A stretch of 64,000 nt of DNA from HGM04593 sp045647745 (GCA_045647745.1 JAZRMQ010000035.1:21039-85038), one strand, 5' to 3'; counted from the first letter of the stretch, positions 35,012 through 44,056 are shown. Translations and numbers: made by a program. Notes: generated from the letters alone by a model not told the origin.

Positions 35012-37828
35012 ATGAAAAAGTTTTTTATTTCGTTGGCGTTAGCGTTTGTAGCGCTCACCTCATTCGGACAGACACAGTTGCCTGTCGACCCGAGTGTGAG
35101 AATAGGAAAGCTTGAAAATGGGCTTACCTATTATATTCGCCACAATGACAAGCCGGCACAACGTGCCGAGTTTTATTTGGCAACAAATGTCGGTGCGTTC
35201 CAAGAGGAAGATGACCAAGATGGCCTTGCGCACTTTCTTGAACATATGTGTTTCAATGGTACTAAGAATTTCCCCGACAAGAAGTTGCTGGAGTATCTAC
35301 AAAGTATAGGTGCTGAGTTCGGTATCAACATCAATGCATCAACAGGCTTTGAGCAGACACAATATATGCTCAACAATATCCCCATCACTCGAGAAGGGAT
35401 TATTGACTCGTGCTTGCTTGTGTTGCACGACTATGCACACTATGTAACTTGCGACCCCGAGGAAATTGATGCCGAGCGTGGCGTGATTCTGGAGGAGCGC
35501 CGTTCACGTCGCGATGCCAACTGGAGAACTTTCGAGCGCCTGTTGCCTTACTATTTTGGCGACACCAAGATGGCGCGTCGCACACTTATCGGTGGCGAAG
35601 AGCAGCTAAAGACTTTTAAATATGAGAGCCTTACAAATTTCTATCGTAAATGGTACAACCCTGATATGCAGGCGGTTGTAGTAGTTGGCGACTTTGACGT
35701 TGATATGATGGAGCAAAAGATTAAAGAGAGATTTAGTTCTATACCAGCCCCCGAGGTTCCTACAGTAAAGCCCGTTATCCCTATACCCGGAAACAGCGAG
35801 CCGGTTGTAGCTATAATCACCGACCCCGAGACAACAAACTCCTCTATCCAAATTCTTTGGAGAAGCGCTGCTTTGCCAAAAGAGTTTGCTTCGACAGATA
35901 TTGCTTTTACAACTGATATTATCAAGGGTATTATCAGCGATGTATTCCGTGAGCGTATGGAGGCTGTCACAGCCTCTTCGACAGCGCCTTTCCTAGGCGG
36001 TAGCTTAGGCGTTTCATCGCTTGTAGAGGGCACTGATGCTGTTATGGCAGAGGTCTCTTTCAAAGACGGAGAGCACCAAAAGGCTCTTGAAGCATTTTAT
36101 GCCGAGATTGAGAGAATGAAGCGATACGGCATCACCGAGAGCGAGCTTGAGCGTGCAAAAACCGAATTTATCAGCAGTGCCGAAAGAGGCGTAGAGTCTG
36201 CTCCCACACGCAAGAACCCAGCCTTTGTATATCCTATACTTGGTCACTTCTTTAACAATCACTATCTGCTTGCTCCCGAGGTTGAGCTAGAGTTGGTAAA
36301 GGCTGTGTGCAGTCAGCTGCCAGCAATGCTGTTCCAACAGATTTTGTCACAATTGATTACAGAAGAGAATATTCTTGTTGCATATACAGCTCCCGAGCGC
36401 GAAGGCTTAGCACACCCGACCGAGGCCGACTTGCTTGCTATTATTAATAAGGTTAAAAACGCAGAGATTGCAGCTCCTGTTGAGGAGAATGCAAACGAGC
36501 CTTTGCTTAATGCAGATGCCATCAAGCCCGGAAAGATTAAAAAGGAGAAAGAGGGCGCTTATGGTTCAACAGAGTGGACTCTTAGCAATGGGGTAAAGGT
36601 TGTTTATCTGCCAACAGCACACAAAAACGACGAGGTGCGTGTGAAGCTTGTGATGAATGGTGGTCGCTCACTCATTGAGACAGCCGAACTGCCTTCGTTC
36701 GATGATAATATCTGGGCTTTGTATAACCAAAATCGCGGTGTTTCAAAGTTTAACAGCGTGCAGCTAAGAAAGCTCCTCACAGGAAAGAGTGTCAGCTGCA
36801 ACACCTACATTGAAAAGACACGCCACGGAATAGACATTGTGTCTATGCCTAAGGACCTTGAAACTGCAATGCAGTTGCTCTATCTGAATATCACCGAACC
36901 ACGCTACGACAGCGAGGAGTTCCAGATTGGCATTAATCAAATAAAGGCTATCCTTCCCAACCTTGAAAAGTTGCCACAGTTGCAGTTGCAAAAGCTTATT
37001 GTGGAGACATTATATGGTGGCAATGAGCGTATGTTTGTTATAAACGGTGATATTGTTGAAAAGGCAAACATTAACGACATTGAGAAAGCAAGCAGAAGAT
37101 TGTTTGGCAAAGTTGCCGGTGCAACAGTATATATTGTAGGTAACGTAGATGCCGAGACAATAAAGCCTCTTGTTACAAAGTATATTGCTTCGCTGCCCGG
37201 TGGCAAGAAGTGTAGTAAATTCATCGACCGCAACGAGGATATTGTCAAGGGTAGAATTATAAAAGAGGAGGCTATCCCGATGGAGACTCCAAAGAGCACT
37301 GTTTTGCAGGTGTACACAGCAGATATTCCTTATAGCATAAAGAACGATGTGCTGCTGAACATTGCAAAGCTCTATTTGGATATGGTTTATGTTGAGACTC
37401 TGCGCGAGGGCGAGGGTGGAACATATGGTGCCGGAGTTGCTGCGGTAACTAGTCGCGAGCCAAAGGATATTGCAATTCTTCAGGTGGTATTTGAGACAAA
37501 CCCCGAGAGTGCCGAAAAGCTTTCTAAGCTTGCCATTGAGGGCGTGCAGAAGATTGTTAAAGAGGGAATTCCTGCCGATAAGTTCGATATGATTATCAAG
37601 AATATCCAGAAGAATATTCCTCAGGATAGAATAAGCAATCAATATTGGGGCAGCGCTCTTCAAAAGTATGTTGAATTTGGCGACAAATACGATAGCGAAT
37701 ACGAGGAGGCTGTGAAGACTGCAACTCCCGAGGCTGTTGTTGATATTGTAAAAAGATTGCTCAATGCCGACAACGCATCTGCCGAAGCTGAGAATTTTAT
37801 ACAGCTGATAACATCCCCCGAGAAGTAA
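35012..37828 (+). CDS. Secreted M16 family metallopeptidase, paralogue 1
   Basis: A 938-residue two-lobed pitrilysin-type protease. I choose the ATG at 35012, which starts a signal peptide (MKKFFISLALAFVALTSFG); a TTG ten codons upstream has no signal character. The zinc motif HXXEH is HFLEH (about 74-78), with the third ligand Glu in ERGVILEE (about 155-162). The second lobe, from about 530, lacks HXXEH and would be structural, as in the family. Such proteins degrade peptides in the periplasm or outside. It has its own promoter and terminator. A paralogue of the same length lies at 53468. Confidence 0.9.
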   Translation: MKKFFISLALAFVALTSFGQTQLPVDPSVRIGKLENGLTYYIRHNDKPAQRAEFYLATNVGAFQEEDDQDGLAHFLEHMCFNGTKNFPDKKLLEYLQSIGAEFGININASTGFEQTQYMLNNIPITREGIIDSCLLVLHDYAHYVTCDPEEIDAERGVILEERRSRRDANWRTFERLLPYYFGDTKMARRTLIGGEEQLKTFKYESLTNFYRKWYNPDMQAVVVVGDFDVDMMEQKIKERFSSIPAPEVPTVKPVIPIPGNSEPVVAIITDPETTNSSIQILWRSAALPKEFASTDIAFTTDIIKGIISDVFRERMEAVTASSTAPFLGGSLGVSSLVEGTDAVMAEVSFKDGEHQKALEAFYAEIERMKRYGITESELERAKTEFISSAERGVESAPTRKNPAFVYPILGHFFNNHYLLAPEVELELVKAVCSQLPAMLFQQILSQLITEENILVAYTAPEREGLAHPTEADLLAIINKVKNAEIAAPVEENANEPLLNADAIKPGKIKKEKEGAYGSTEWTLSNGVKVVYLPTAHKNDEVRVKLVMNGGRSLIETAELPSFDDNIWALYNQNRGVSKFNSVQLRKLLTGKSVSCNTYIEKTRHGIDIVSMPKDLETAMQLLYLNITEPRYDSEEFQIGINQIKAILPNLEKLPQLQLQKLIVETLYGGNERMFVINGDIVEKANINDIEKASRRLFGKVAGATVYIVGNVDAETIKPLVTKYIASLPGGKKCSKFIDRNEDIVKGRIIKEEAIPMETPKSTVLQVYTADIPYSIKNDVLLNIAKLYLDMVYVETLREGEGGTYGAGVAAVTSREPKDIAILQVVFETNPESAEKLSKLAIEGVQKIVKEGIPADKFDMIIKNIQKNIPQDRISNQYWGSALQKYVEFGDKYDSEYEEAVKTATPEAVVDIVKRLLNADNASAEAENFIQLITSPEK

Positions 37829-37853
37829 TATTCGTATTTCTTTATAAAAAACT

Positions 37854-37887
37854 AAAGCCAACCAAACAGTGTTTGGTTGGCTTTTTT
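37854..37887 (+). terminator. Terminator of the first M16 gene
   Basis: A 14-pair stem AAAGCCAACCAAAC/GTTTGGTTGGCTTT (37854-37867/37871-37884) ends in six T. Confidence 0.88.
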
Positions 37888-37972
37888 AAAGCATATTTTT
37901 TCATTTTCACCATTTAACCCCGACAAAACAGAATACACATTGTTCTTATTTTTATATTAGCCGAGCTTTTTG

Positions 37973-37980
37973 TAACTTTG
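37973..37980 (+). promoter_or_regulatory. -7 element of the PLD-family gene
   Basis: TAACTTTG matches TAnnTTTG. The predicted start near 37987 leaves a leader of only about 13 bases before the ATG at 38000 and excludes an upstream TTG start at 37988. Confidence 0.5.
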
Positions 37981-37999
37981 CAGTCCTTTGCTGAAAAAG

Positions 38000-39253
38000 A
38001 TGAAACGCGGAATTTACATATTACTTATAATTGTTGCAGCATTGACAACCTCTTGCCGCAGCAGTTTTATAACCATTGAACGAGACAATTTTGAGCGTTC
38101 CGATTCGGCGTTTGTGCAGTATCTGAAAGGGGAGGGGGTACCATACACCACAAATAATGATGTGGTAATTCTGAATGGTGCTCACATAAAATTTGATTCT
38201 CTCTTCAATGATATACGAGCTGCAAAGCACCACATTCATTTGGAGTATTTTAATTTTCGCAACGACTCTATAAACAAAATTCTCCTTGAGTTACTGGCCC
38301 AAAAGGCTCAGGAGGGAGTAGAGGTGCGTGCTTTATTTGATGCCTTTGGAAATTTATCAAATAACAAGCCTTTAAAAAAGAAAGACCTCAGAGCAATCAG
38401 AAATAGCGGTATTCAGATTGAGAAATTTGACCCTTTGAATTTTCCTTGGGTCAATCATCTGCTTGCACGCGACCATCGTAAAATTGTAATTATCGATGGC
38501 AAAAAGGCTTATATCGGCGGTGTAAACGTTGCCGATTATTATCTGCAAGGTATTGAGGGGGTTGGCGAATGGCGTGATATGCACTCAAAGGTTGAGGGTG
38601 AGGCTGTCAATGAATTGCAAAAAATATTCCTCGATATGTGGTGCGAGGAGACAGGGGAACGCATTGATGGCAAAGAGTACTATCCACAACACGACAAAGA
38701 GGGTGGAGCAGATATTGCCGTTGTTGACCGTTGGCCCCATAAGACTCCGGCACGAATGCGCGATGCTTACGCTAATGCCATAAACTCGGCTAAAGACAGT
38801 ATCACCATCATCAGCCCCTATTTTGTGCCTATACGTAACGTGCGCAAAGCCATTGAAAAGGCTATCGATGATAGTGTAAAGGTTACAATACTTCTATCCG
38901 AAAAGGGCGATTTGCCTATGATTCCCGATGGGGTGTGGCGCGTGGCATATAAACTGATGAAGCGTGGAGCTGATGTATATATGTACACCGGTGGCTTCAA
39001 CCACTCAAAAGTGATGTGTGTAGATGGCAGTTTCTGCACAATAGGCTCTGCGAATTTGAATAGCCGAAGCCTGATATATGATTATGAGACCAATATATTT
39101 GTCTTTAGCAAGGAGGAGACCGACGAACTACAACACTATATTGACCTTGATAAACAGAAAAGCTACAAACTGACAAAAGAGATATATAAAAAACGCTCTT
39201 GGTGGCATCGTTTTTGTGGTTGGTTGGTCTCTCTGGTCACGCCGTTGATATAA
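38000..39253 (+). CDS. Phospholipase D/cardiolipin synthase family protein
   Basis: A 417-residue PLD superfamily enzyme with two HKD motifs: H-x-K in ARDHRKIVIIDGKKAYIGG (about 155-173) and NHSKVMCVDGSFCTIGSANL (about 334-353). Architecture and length fit bacterial cardiolipin synthases, which join two phosphatidylglycerols. Unlike typical Cls proteins with two N-terminal spans, it begins with one hydrophobic segment ending ALTTSC, which could be a lipoprotein signal. If so, the active domain would face the periplasm as a lipid-anchored enzyme. The enzymatic family is well supported; the exact substrate is not. Confidence 0.85.
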   Translation: MKRGIYILLIIVAALTTSCRSSFITIERDNFERSDSAFVQYLKGEGVPYTTNNDVVILNGAHIKFDSLFNDIRAAKHHIHLEYFNFRNDSINKILLELLAQKAQEGVEVRALFDAFGNLSNNKPLKKKDLRAIRNSGIQIEKFDPLNFPWVNHLLARDHRKIVIIDGKKAYIGGVNVADYYLQGIEGVGEWRDMHSKVEGEAVNELQKIFLDMWCEETGERIDGKEYYPQHDKEGGADIAVVDRWPHKTPARMRDAYANAINSAKDSITIISPYFVPIRNVRKAIEKAIDDSVKVTILLSEKGDLPMIPDGVWRVAYKLMKRGADVYMYTGGFNHSKVMCVDGSFCTIGSANLNSRSLIYDYETNIFVFSKEETDELQHYIDLDKQKSYKLTKEIYKKRSWWHRFCGWLVSLVTPLI

Positions 39254-39265
39254 GTTTGTGCGTTA

Positions 39266-39949
39266 TTATCCTACGCCAAGATTGTCATTCTCGATAAGCA
39301 CCTCTACTTGTCTGTCATCTTTCAGTGAAGGGTAGAGCTCTTTCAAAAACCAAGCAACCAACTTTTCATCTCTTTTAACAGCAGTGCTGTTGTTGCAGAA
39401 AAGATTTACACTAAAGTATTCAAAATATTTTTTTGCAATTGCAATGTCGTTTATAATCCTCTCCTTGCTATCGTCGGTGGTGCAACAAAGGAGACAGACT
39501 CCCTTAAAGTATTTTGCAACATCCTCGGCTTTTACATTGGCCGGAACGCCCTTGTTCCAACTTGAGCGCAGGGTGGGGGCAAAGCTTTCTATTCCACAAC
39601 GAAATTTCACTTCTGCCGGTGCAAAGAGCTTTGCAAAATCGGCAAGACGATGGCGATACATATAATGAGCCTCGAACCAGATGGTTTTTATTCCCTTGGC
39701 ACGGACAACTTCTTTTATCATCTCTATTGTTTCGCTATCAAGTTCCATTGCCGAACCGGAATTTATTATGTCAACAACGCCATATTCGCCGGTAACACGC
39801 TCTAGGACTTTGCGGTTCACCTCGAAAGGGGTATTGCTCGCATCGCTGTGGTAATCGCAAAAGGTACATTTTGCCCATCGACAGCCTGTTCCCTGCAATA
39901 GCAAAAATTCACGAGGGAATTTGCGGGTAATCAAAGAGTAGCGTTGCAT
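39266..39949 (-). CDS. Radical SAM protein paired with YhhQ (queuosine salvage candidate)
   Basis: I start at the ATG 39949, one base after the yhhQ stop (227 residues); a GTG four codons earlier would overlap yhhQ. The cluster motif is C23-RWAK-C28-TF-C31, i.e. CX4CX2C rather than canonical CX3CX2C, in the stretch GTGCRWAKCTFCDYH. Downstream, INSGSAM and FRCGIESF fit a radical SAM barrel. Coupling to a queuosine-precursor transporter suggests a salvage enzyme such as the radical SAM queuine lyase (QueL) described in Clostridioides difficile; this is inference from context and size. Radical SAM membership is more secure than the reaction. Confidence 0.7.
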   Translation of the reverse strand: MQRYSLITRKFPREFLLLQGTGCRWAKCTFCDYHSDASNTPFEVNRKVLERVTGEYGVVDIINSGSAMELDSETIEMIKEVVRAKGIKTIWFEAHYMYRHRLADFAKLFAPAEVKFRCGIESFAPTLRSSWNKGVPANVKAEDVAKYFKGVCLLCCTTDDSKERIINDIAIAKKYFEYFSVNLFCNNSTAVKRDEKLVAWFLKELYPSLKDDRQVEVLIENDNLGVG

Positions 39950-39950
39950 T

Positions 39951-40622
39951 TTATCTTCCACGGAAAAAACGTTTTATGCCATAGATAGCTGCGTAGGCCA
40001 TTGGGGTGCCGAACAAAACTTCTATCGCTAGCTTTGAAAAATATTGAAAAATAATCATCATCAAAAGGTCGCGAGCCGATACTACGCCGCCAAAAGCAAT
40101 GAGCACGAATGGCAATGAATCAAAAATGTAAGCAATGGCCGAGCTTCCAATTGTGCGCACCCAAAGATGGCGACCACGTGTCTTTAGCTTTATTTTCTCC
40201 ATAAACCAAGCATTTGAGAGCTCGCCAAGCAAAAAACCCACCAAGGAGGCTAGAACAATGCGTGGAACGTGTGAAAAGATTGTATTATACGCAGCTTCAC
40301 TCTCGGCAAGATAATCTGGCGAGGGCATCCATACGCCTATCTGCGTACACACCACAAGCAGGATGTTGCATAGTAACGTGAGCAGAACTACTTTGCGCGC
40401 AGTCCTGTAGCCCCACACCTCGGTGAGAACGTCACCAAGCATATAAGCAAAAGGAAAAGTGATTGTGCCTGCATCAAAATAGAAGAGATTAAACAAACCG
40501 ACCACTTTTACAGCCATAATGTTTGACACTAAATACAGCGTAACAAATAGTGCAGTGACAACCATTAATGCAGTTTGGTTGCTGTTTCGGTTTTTTAAAG
40601 GGTTGTCCGATACCTTGTCCAT
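39951..40622 (-). CDS. yhhQ: YhhQ/VUT family queuosine precursor transporter
   Basis: A 223-residue membrane protein with about six spans. Family features are the conserved N-terminal helix ending LVSNIMAVKVV, FYFDAGTITFPFAYMLGDVLTEVWGYRTARKV, and LLGELSNAWFMEK. YhhQ in E. coli imports preQ0/preQ1 for synthesis of the wobble nucleoside queuosine. The ATG lies 20 bases after the tRNA-Arg terminator, with no room for a promoter, so expression probably depends on read-through from the tRNA gene. It is coupled to a radical SAM gene downstream. Confidence 0.88.
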   Translation of the reverse strand: MDKVSDNPLKNRNSNQTALMVVTALFVTLYLVSNIMAVKVVGLFNLFYFDAGTITFPFAYMLGDVLTEVWGYRTARKVVLLTLLCNILLVVCTQIGVWMPSPDYLAESEAAYNTIFSHVPRIVLASLVGFLLGELSNAWFMEKIKLKTRGRHLWVRTIGSSAIAYIFDSLPFVLIAFGGVVSARDLLMMIIFQYFSKLAIEVLFGTPMAYAAIYGIKRFFRGR

Positions 40623-40641
40623 AATTTTAATTTTTATTCAT

Positions 40642-40669
40642 AAAAAAAGGAGTTCCTTAGAACTCCTTT
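40642..40669 (-). terminator. Terminator between tRNA-Arg and yhhQ
   Basis: On the minus strand, AAAGGAGTTC, loop, GAACTCCTTT (10-pair stem, 40646-40655/40660-40669) runs into seven T (complement of 40642-40648). It begins two bases after the tRNA 3' end. Confidence 0.88.
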
Positions 40670-40670
40670 G

Positions 40671-40744
40671 TGACCTCGACAGGATTCAAACCTGTAACCT
40701 TTTGATCCGTAGTCAAATGCTCTATTCAGTTGAGCTACGAGGCC
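40671..40744 (-). tRNA. tRNA-Arg (anticodon ACG)
   Basis: A 74-base cloverleaf with all stems intact: acceptor GGCCTCG/CGAGGTC with one G-U pair, D stem GCTC/GAGC, anticodon stem TTTGA/TCAAA with loop CTACGGA (anticodon complement of 40708-40710), variable AGGTT, T stem ACAGG/CCTGT, discriminator A. CCA is not encoded. The D loop reads AACTGAATA, so position 19 is A instead of G; the T loop reads TTTGAAT, so position 56 is T instead of C. The near-universal G19-C56 tertiary pair is thus replaced by A19-U56. It decodes CGN codons after deamination of A34 to inosine. Confidence 0.93.
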
Positions 40745-40774
40745 GTTGTTGTCATTGTTTCCGTTTGACGAGTG

Positions 40775-40805
40775 CAAAGGTACTGCTTTTTTTTATACCT
40801 GCAAA
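40775..40805 (-). promoter_or_regulatory. Promoter of tRNA-Arg
   Basis: On the minus strand, TTTG (complement of 40802-40805), a 19-base spacer and TACCTTTG (complement of 40775-40782): a full match to the Bacteroidota consensus, about 30 bases before the tRNA 5' end. Confidence 0.8.
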
Positions 40806-40841
40806 TTTTTCCACAACTTTTTTTCAAAAAAAATGTTTTTT

Positions 40842-43124
40842 TTATTCAAAGAAGCGTTCGCTGAACATAAACCACCCCAAAGAGATACCAATATTTACAC
40901 GCTTATTGTGTGAGCTATAATAATTTACGAACGCACTGGCTGAAATATTGGAAAATTGTGCCACCATTGTCAAATCGGCAATATATTGAAAGTCGTTGAA
41001 ACGTCTTTTGCTAAAATAGGCTGTGCCGTCGCTGTTTTCATAAATTTTGCGATAGGGTACAAAAGCATAAAAACCGGGGCGTATCTGCAAAAAATTATTC
41101 ACTTTGAATATTGGGATTATACCACCGGCCACAAATTGGTTTGCGCGGAATTTAGGGTCGTAATTAAATATACTATTTTGTGTGGGAGTAAATGCGCCGG
41201 CTTGCATCATTGTTGCCTGATAGGTTTTTGAGAGTCGCCTTGTTGAATAGAAAAGTTGCGCGTATGTTCCCAATGTGAATTTATTCGTAAGACTGAAATT
41301 ATCGCGGCGGGTGTAGCTTATCTGCAACCAAGAGAGCATCTGCTCGTTGTTGTGAACATTTACCGCCCCTTGATATTTCTCCTTGCCAACAACAAACTGA
41401 GCTATAAGCGTTTCGTGCATACCCTCTGTTGGGAAAACTTTTTTATTCTGCGTATTTCCCTCAAACTTTATCGAGCCACTGAATAGAGTCGACTCATTAG
41501 AGTCAAATTGCGGGTCGTTCAAATTAATTATATTCGATTGTATATATTCATCCTTAATATTGCCAATACCTATTCCAATTTCGGCCTTTCTGCGATTGAG
41601 AAAGGGAAACATTACCTTCATCTTTGCATAATATTCACGCTGATGATTGAGAGCTATTGAATTTTCATTTGAAAATAGATAGTTCATATTGTAATAATCA
41701 ACGGTGGAGTATGAACCGATAAATTTTAGCGACACCGGCAACGAGGTGTGAAAATCGAAACGTCCCGAGAGTTGCACATTATTATATACTTTTCCAAAAT
41801 GTCCGTCGAGAACAAACTCTTTTAAGTGATTTTTCAGCGCGCGATAGTGCAGCCCAAAATATATCTGATTAGAGACGCTTGTCGACAAAGCTGCACCCAT
41901 CTTTAATGTAAAATGAGGATTGAGAGTAACATCAAGATGAAGAGTGTATGTGCTGTCTTGCTTATCATAGACTGCGTGCGGAATAATATCATCAATAACG
42001 TCGCCGGAGAGCAAGCCATAAAAGCCTCGCCTGCAATCCTCTAGCGTAAACTCTTTACCACGCTTGTGAAACTCACCGGCAATGGCTTTTCCCTGCTCTT
42101 TGCCCACGCCGTGCACAACAACACTATCAAAGACAAACTCCGGAACGCGCTCTTTAAAGGCTTTGCGCTTGGCTGCAAGAATTTCAATATTCTCGCGACG
42201 CCTTACTCGTTTTTTGATAGAATCAATATATTGTTGAGCATAATCGTAGCCTGTTTGAGAGACATAGTCAATCTTTTGAAAATCGAGCAAATTGACTCCT
42301 TTTATCTGCATACTGATTAGAACGCCTTTGTCCTCGGGCAGAGTGTAATCACTACGTCCCATTATCAGATTTTCAGCCTGACTCATAACATCGCGAGCAT
42401 CGGGCATATTGGGCGCATTACTGACCACGCTGCCAATGATTATATCAGGATTAAAATCTTGCTCCATCACATCGCGCGGAAAGTTATTGTACAACCCGCC
42501 ATCGTAGAGCAAAACGCTATCGACCTTTATTGGTTTAAAGAAGAAAGGATAGCTCATTGACGCACGCACGGCATCGCCAAGGTCACCATTGGAAAAGACA
42601 ACCTGTTTTTTGTTGTAAGCATCGGCTGCAACGCACCTAAAAGGCACCATCAGTTTGTCGAATTCTCCGTCACACGCAGCTGTGTATCCGTCAAACATCT
42701 CCATAAAACCAAGATTCATTGGTGCAGATTTTATCAAATGAGCCGACGGCTTGACAATGTGCAGAGAATCCTTGATGTCGAAATGCAGGCTTATAAGATC
42801 GGGGACGTCCCTGTTCTTTTTAAAGTAGAACATATACTTTTGATTCATTGTACCGGTGTACCAACGTTGAAAATCATCGGTCTTCATCAGTTCAATCATC
42901 TCGTCGGGAGTGTAACCCATAGAATAAAGAGCTGCAATAATTGCACCCATAGATGTTCCGGCAACGTAGTCAATGGGGATATTGTTCTCTTCGAGCATCT
43001 TTATGACTCCGATATGCGCCAATCCACGCGCTCCGCCACCGCTCATAACAAGCCCGACCCTCTGTGCACAAAGCACTGACGGCAACATTGCAAGAATAAA
43101 CAGATATTTGACAATCCTTCTCAT
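40842..43124 (-). CDS. Patatin-like phospholipase with outer membrane barrel
   Basis: A 760-residue protein with a signal peptide (MRRIVKYLFILAMLPSVLCA), a patatin domain at about 20-310, a POTRA-like segment at about 320-390 and a C-terminal 16-strand-type beta-barrel ending FSERFFE. Catalytic features are the oxyanion loop SGGGARGLAHIG, the nucleophile elbow GTSMG and the Asp in LYDGGLYNNFP. The order matches PlpD-type patatin autotransporters and their Bacteroidota relatives. It probably hydrolyses phospholipids at or near the outer membrane. It lies 72 bases after the CBM9-like gene, possibly co-transcribed. Confidence 0.88.
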   Translation of the reverse strand: MRRIVKYLFILAMLPSVLCAQRVGLVMSGGGARGLAHIGVIKMLEENNIPIDYVAGTSMGAIIAALYSMGYTPDEMIELMKTDDFQRWYTGTMNQKYMFYFKKNRDVPDLISLHFDIKDSLHIVKPSAHLIKSAPMNLGFMEMFDGYTAACDGEFDKLMVPFRCVAADAYNKKQVVFSNGDLGDAVRASMSYPFFFKPIKVDSVLLYDGGLYNNFPRDVMEQDFNPDIIIGSVVSNAPNMPDARDVMSQAENLIMGRSDYTLPEDKGVLISMQIKGVNLLDFQKIDYVSQTGYDYAQQYIDSIKKRVRRRENIEILAAKRKAFKERVPEFVFDSVVVHGVGKEQGKAIAGEFHKRGKEFTLEDCRRGFYGLLSGDVIDDIIPHAVYDKQDSTYTLHLDVTLNPHFTLKMGAALSTSVSNQIYFGLHYRALKNHLKEFVLDGHFGKVYNNVQLSGRFDFHTSLPVSLKFIGSYSTVDYYNMNYLFSNENSIALNHQREYYAKMKVMFPFLNRRKAEIGIGIGNIKDEYIQSNIINLNDPQFDSNESTLFSGSIKFEGNTQNKKVFPTEGMHETLIAQFVVGKEKYQGAVNVHNNEQMLSWLQISYTRRDNFSLTNKFTLGTYAQLFYSTRRLSKTYQATMMQAGAFTPTQNSIFNYDPKFRANQFVAGGIIPIFKVNNFLQIRPGFYAFVPYRKIYENSDGTAYFSKRRFNDFQYIADLTMVAQFSNISASAFVNYYSSHNKRVNIGISLGWFMFSERFFE

Positions 43125-43196
43125 AATGGGGTGGACTAATCAGCGTTATCTCATTGACGCAATCTCAAGGCTGTGTTGAGGATTAAGGAGTAAGGC

Positions 43197-43832
43197 TTAT
43201 TCAAAAAGCAACTTTCCAAATTGTTCGGGACGATGGAAGCTAGGCTCGGGCCACCCAATAGGGTTCCACGACAAGAAGTGTGGAGTGGGGAGTTCATCGC
43301 CACATTTATAAAAATTGGCAGTCATCGCCTTTCCATCGAAATTATCCACGTCACTCTTAAAAAGTGCCTCTACCGGGATTATCTCAATAACACTCCAAGA
43401 GTGCTTGCCCTGACGTAACTCAAAAGGTGCTGTACCAAGCGATGGGGTGCGCTCAACACTATCAAGCACAGCTTTGGTTGCGGCCTCTTTGGGGGCATCG
43501 GCAGGGTGCCACGCAAGCAAAAGTTTTCCGGTGCAGGTGCACTCGAAATTGTAATAATCAAGATTGCTCTCAGGTGAAACAAAAAACTCGACACAGGGGT
43601 CGGTCCAAGTGCGGCCTTGATCCTCGGTCACCGCGGCCTTTATATCATTCTCGGTAACAAAGAATTTTATATATAAACGTTTGCCGTCGTGAAATAGTTT
43701 AAAACCGGCATCGGGGGCATAAGGATAACTCTCGGGCCAGTTGCAACAATCTATAGAATAGAGAGGGAGCTTGTCAAAAAGCTCGTTCAAATCACCCGAT
43801 GGAATAATTTTGGGAACGTTTATTGTCTTCAT
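43197..43832 (-). CDS. CBM9-like (DOMON-type) carbohydrate-binding protein
   Basis: A 211-residue protein without a signal peptide. The pattern LYIKFFVTENDIKAAVTEDQGRTWTDPCVEFFVSPE (shown as the Trp-Asp-Pro-Cys-Val-Glu-Phe-Phe core near residues 75-88) is typical of carbohydrate-binding family 9-like proteins of Bacteroidales, as is the ending LSWNPIGWPEPSFHRPEQFG. These are mostly stand-alone proteins of unknown role; sugar binding is inferred only from the fold. The absence of a secretion signal is odd for a polysaccharide-binding role. Confidence 0.7.
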   Translation of the reverse strand: MKTINVPKIIPSGDLNELFDKLPLYSIDCCNWPESYPYAPDAGFKLFHDGKRLYIKFFVTENDIKAAVTEDQGRTWTDPCVEFFVSPESNLDYYNFECTCTGKLLLAWHPADAPKEAATKAVLDSVERTPSLGTAPFELRQGKHSWSVIEIIPVEALFKSDVDNFDGKAMTANFYKCGDELPTPHFLSWNPIGWPEPSFHRPEQFGKLLFE

Positions 43833-43858
43833 AAAATTTATTGTTATAAGTCTTTTTG

Positions 43859-43866
43859 CGAAGATA
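43859..43866 (-). promoter_or_regulatory. -7 element (TAnnTTCG type) of the CBM9-like gene
   Basis: TATCTTCG on the minus strand (complement of 43859-43866), 26 bases before the ATG. Confidence 0.4.
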
Positions 43867-43992
43867 GTGAAAAATGAAGAGTTTGTTGCCTATTGAGCAT
43901 TTTTTTAACAAATATTGTACTACATCGTTATTTCCGATAGTTATTATCGTAAAAAATGATAAATAAATAGTGTGAAAATAAATTATAGATTG

Positions 43993-44000
43993 TAATTTTG
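43993..44000 (+). promoter_or_regulatory. -7 element of the SLC13 transporter gene
   Basis: TAATTTTG matches TAnnTTTG; TGTG at 43971-43974 is a one-mismatch -33 box 18 bases upstream. The predicted leader is about 50 bases. Confidence 0.5.
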
Positions 44001-44056
44001 TGCAAATTTTTGGAGATTACGAGAAAAACTAAATATCCATTTAATAATTTTCAACT

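Noticed and set aside
40623..40670. preQ1 riboswitch upstream of yhhQ
   Set aside because: The space holds only the tRNA terminator; no preQ1 aptamer consensus is present.
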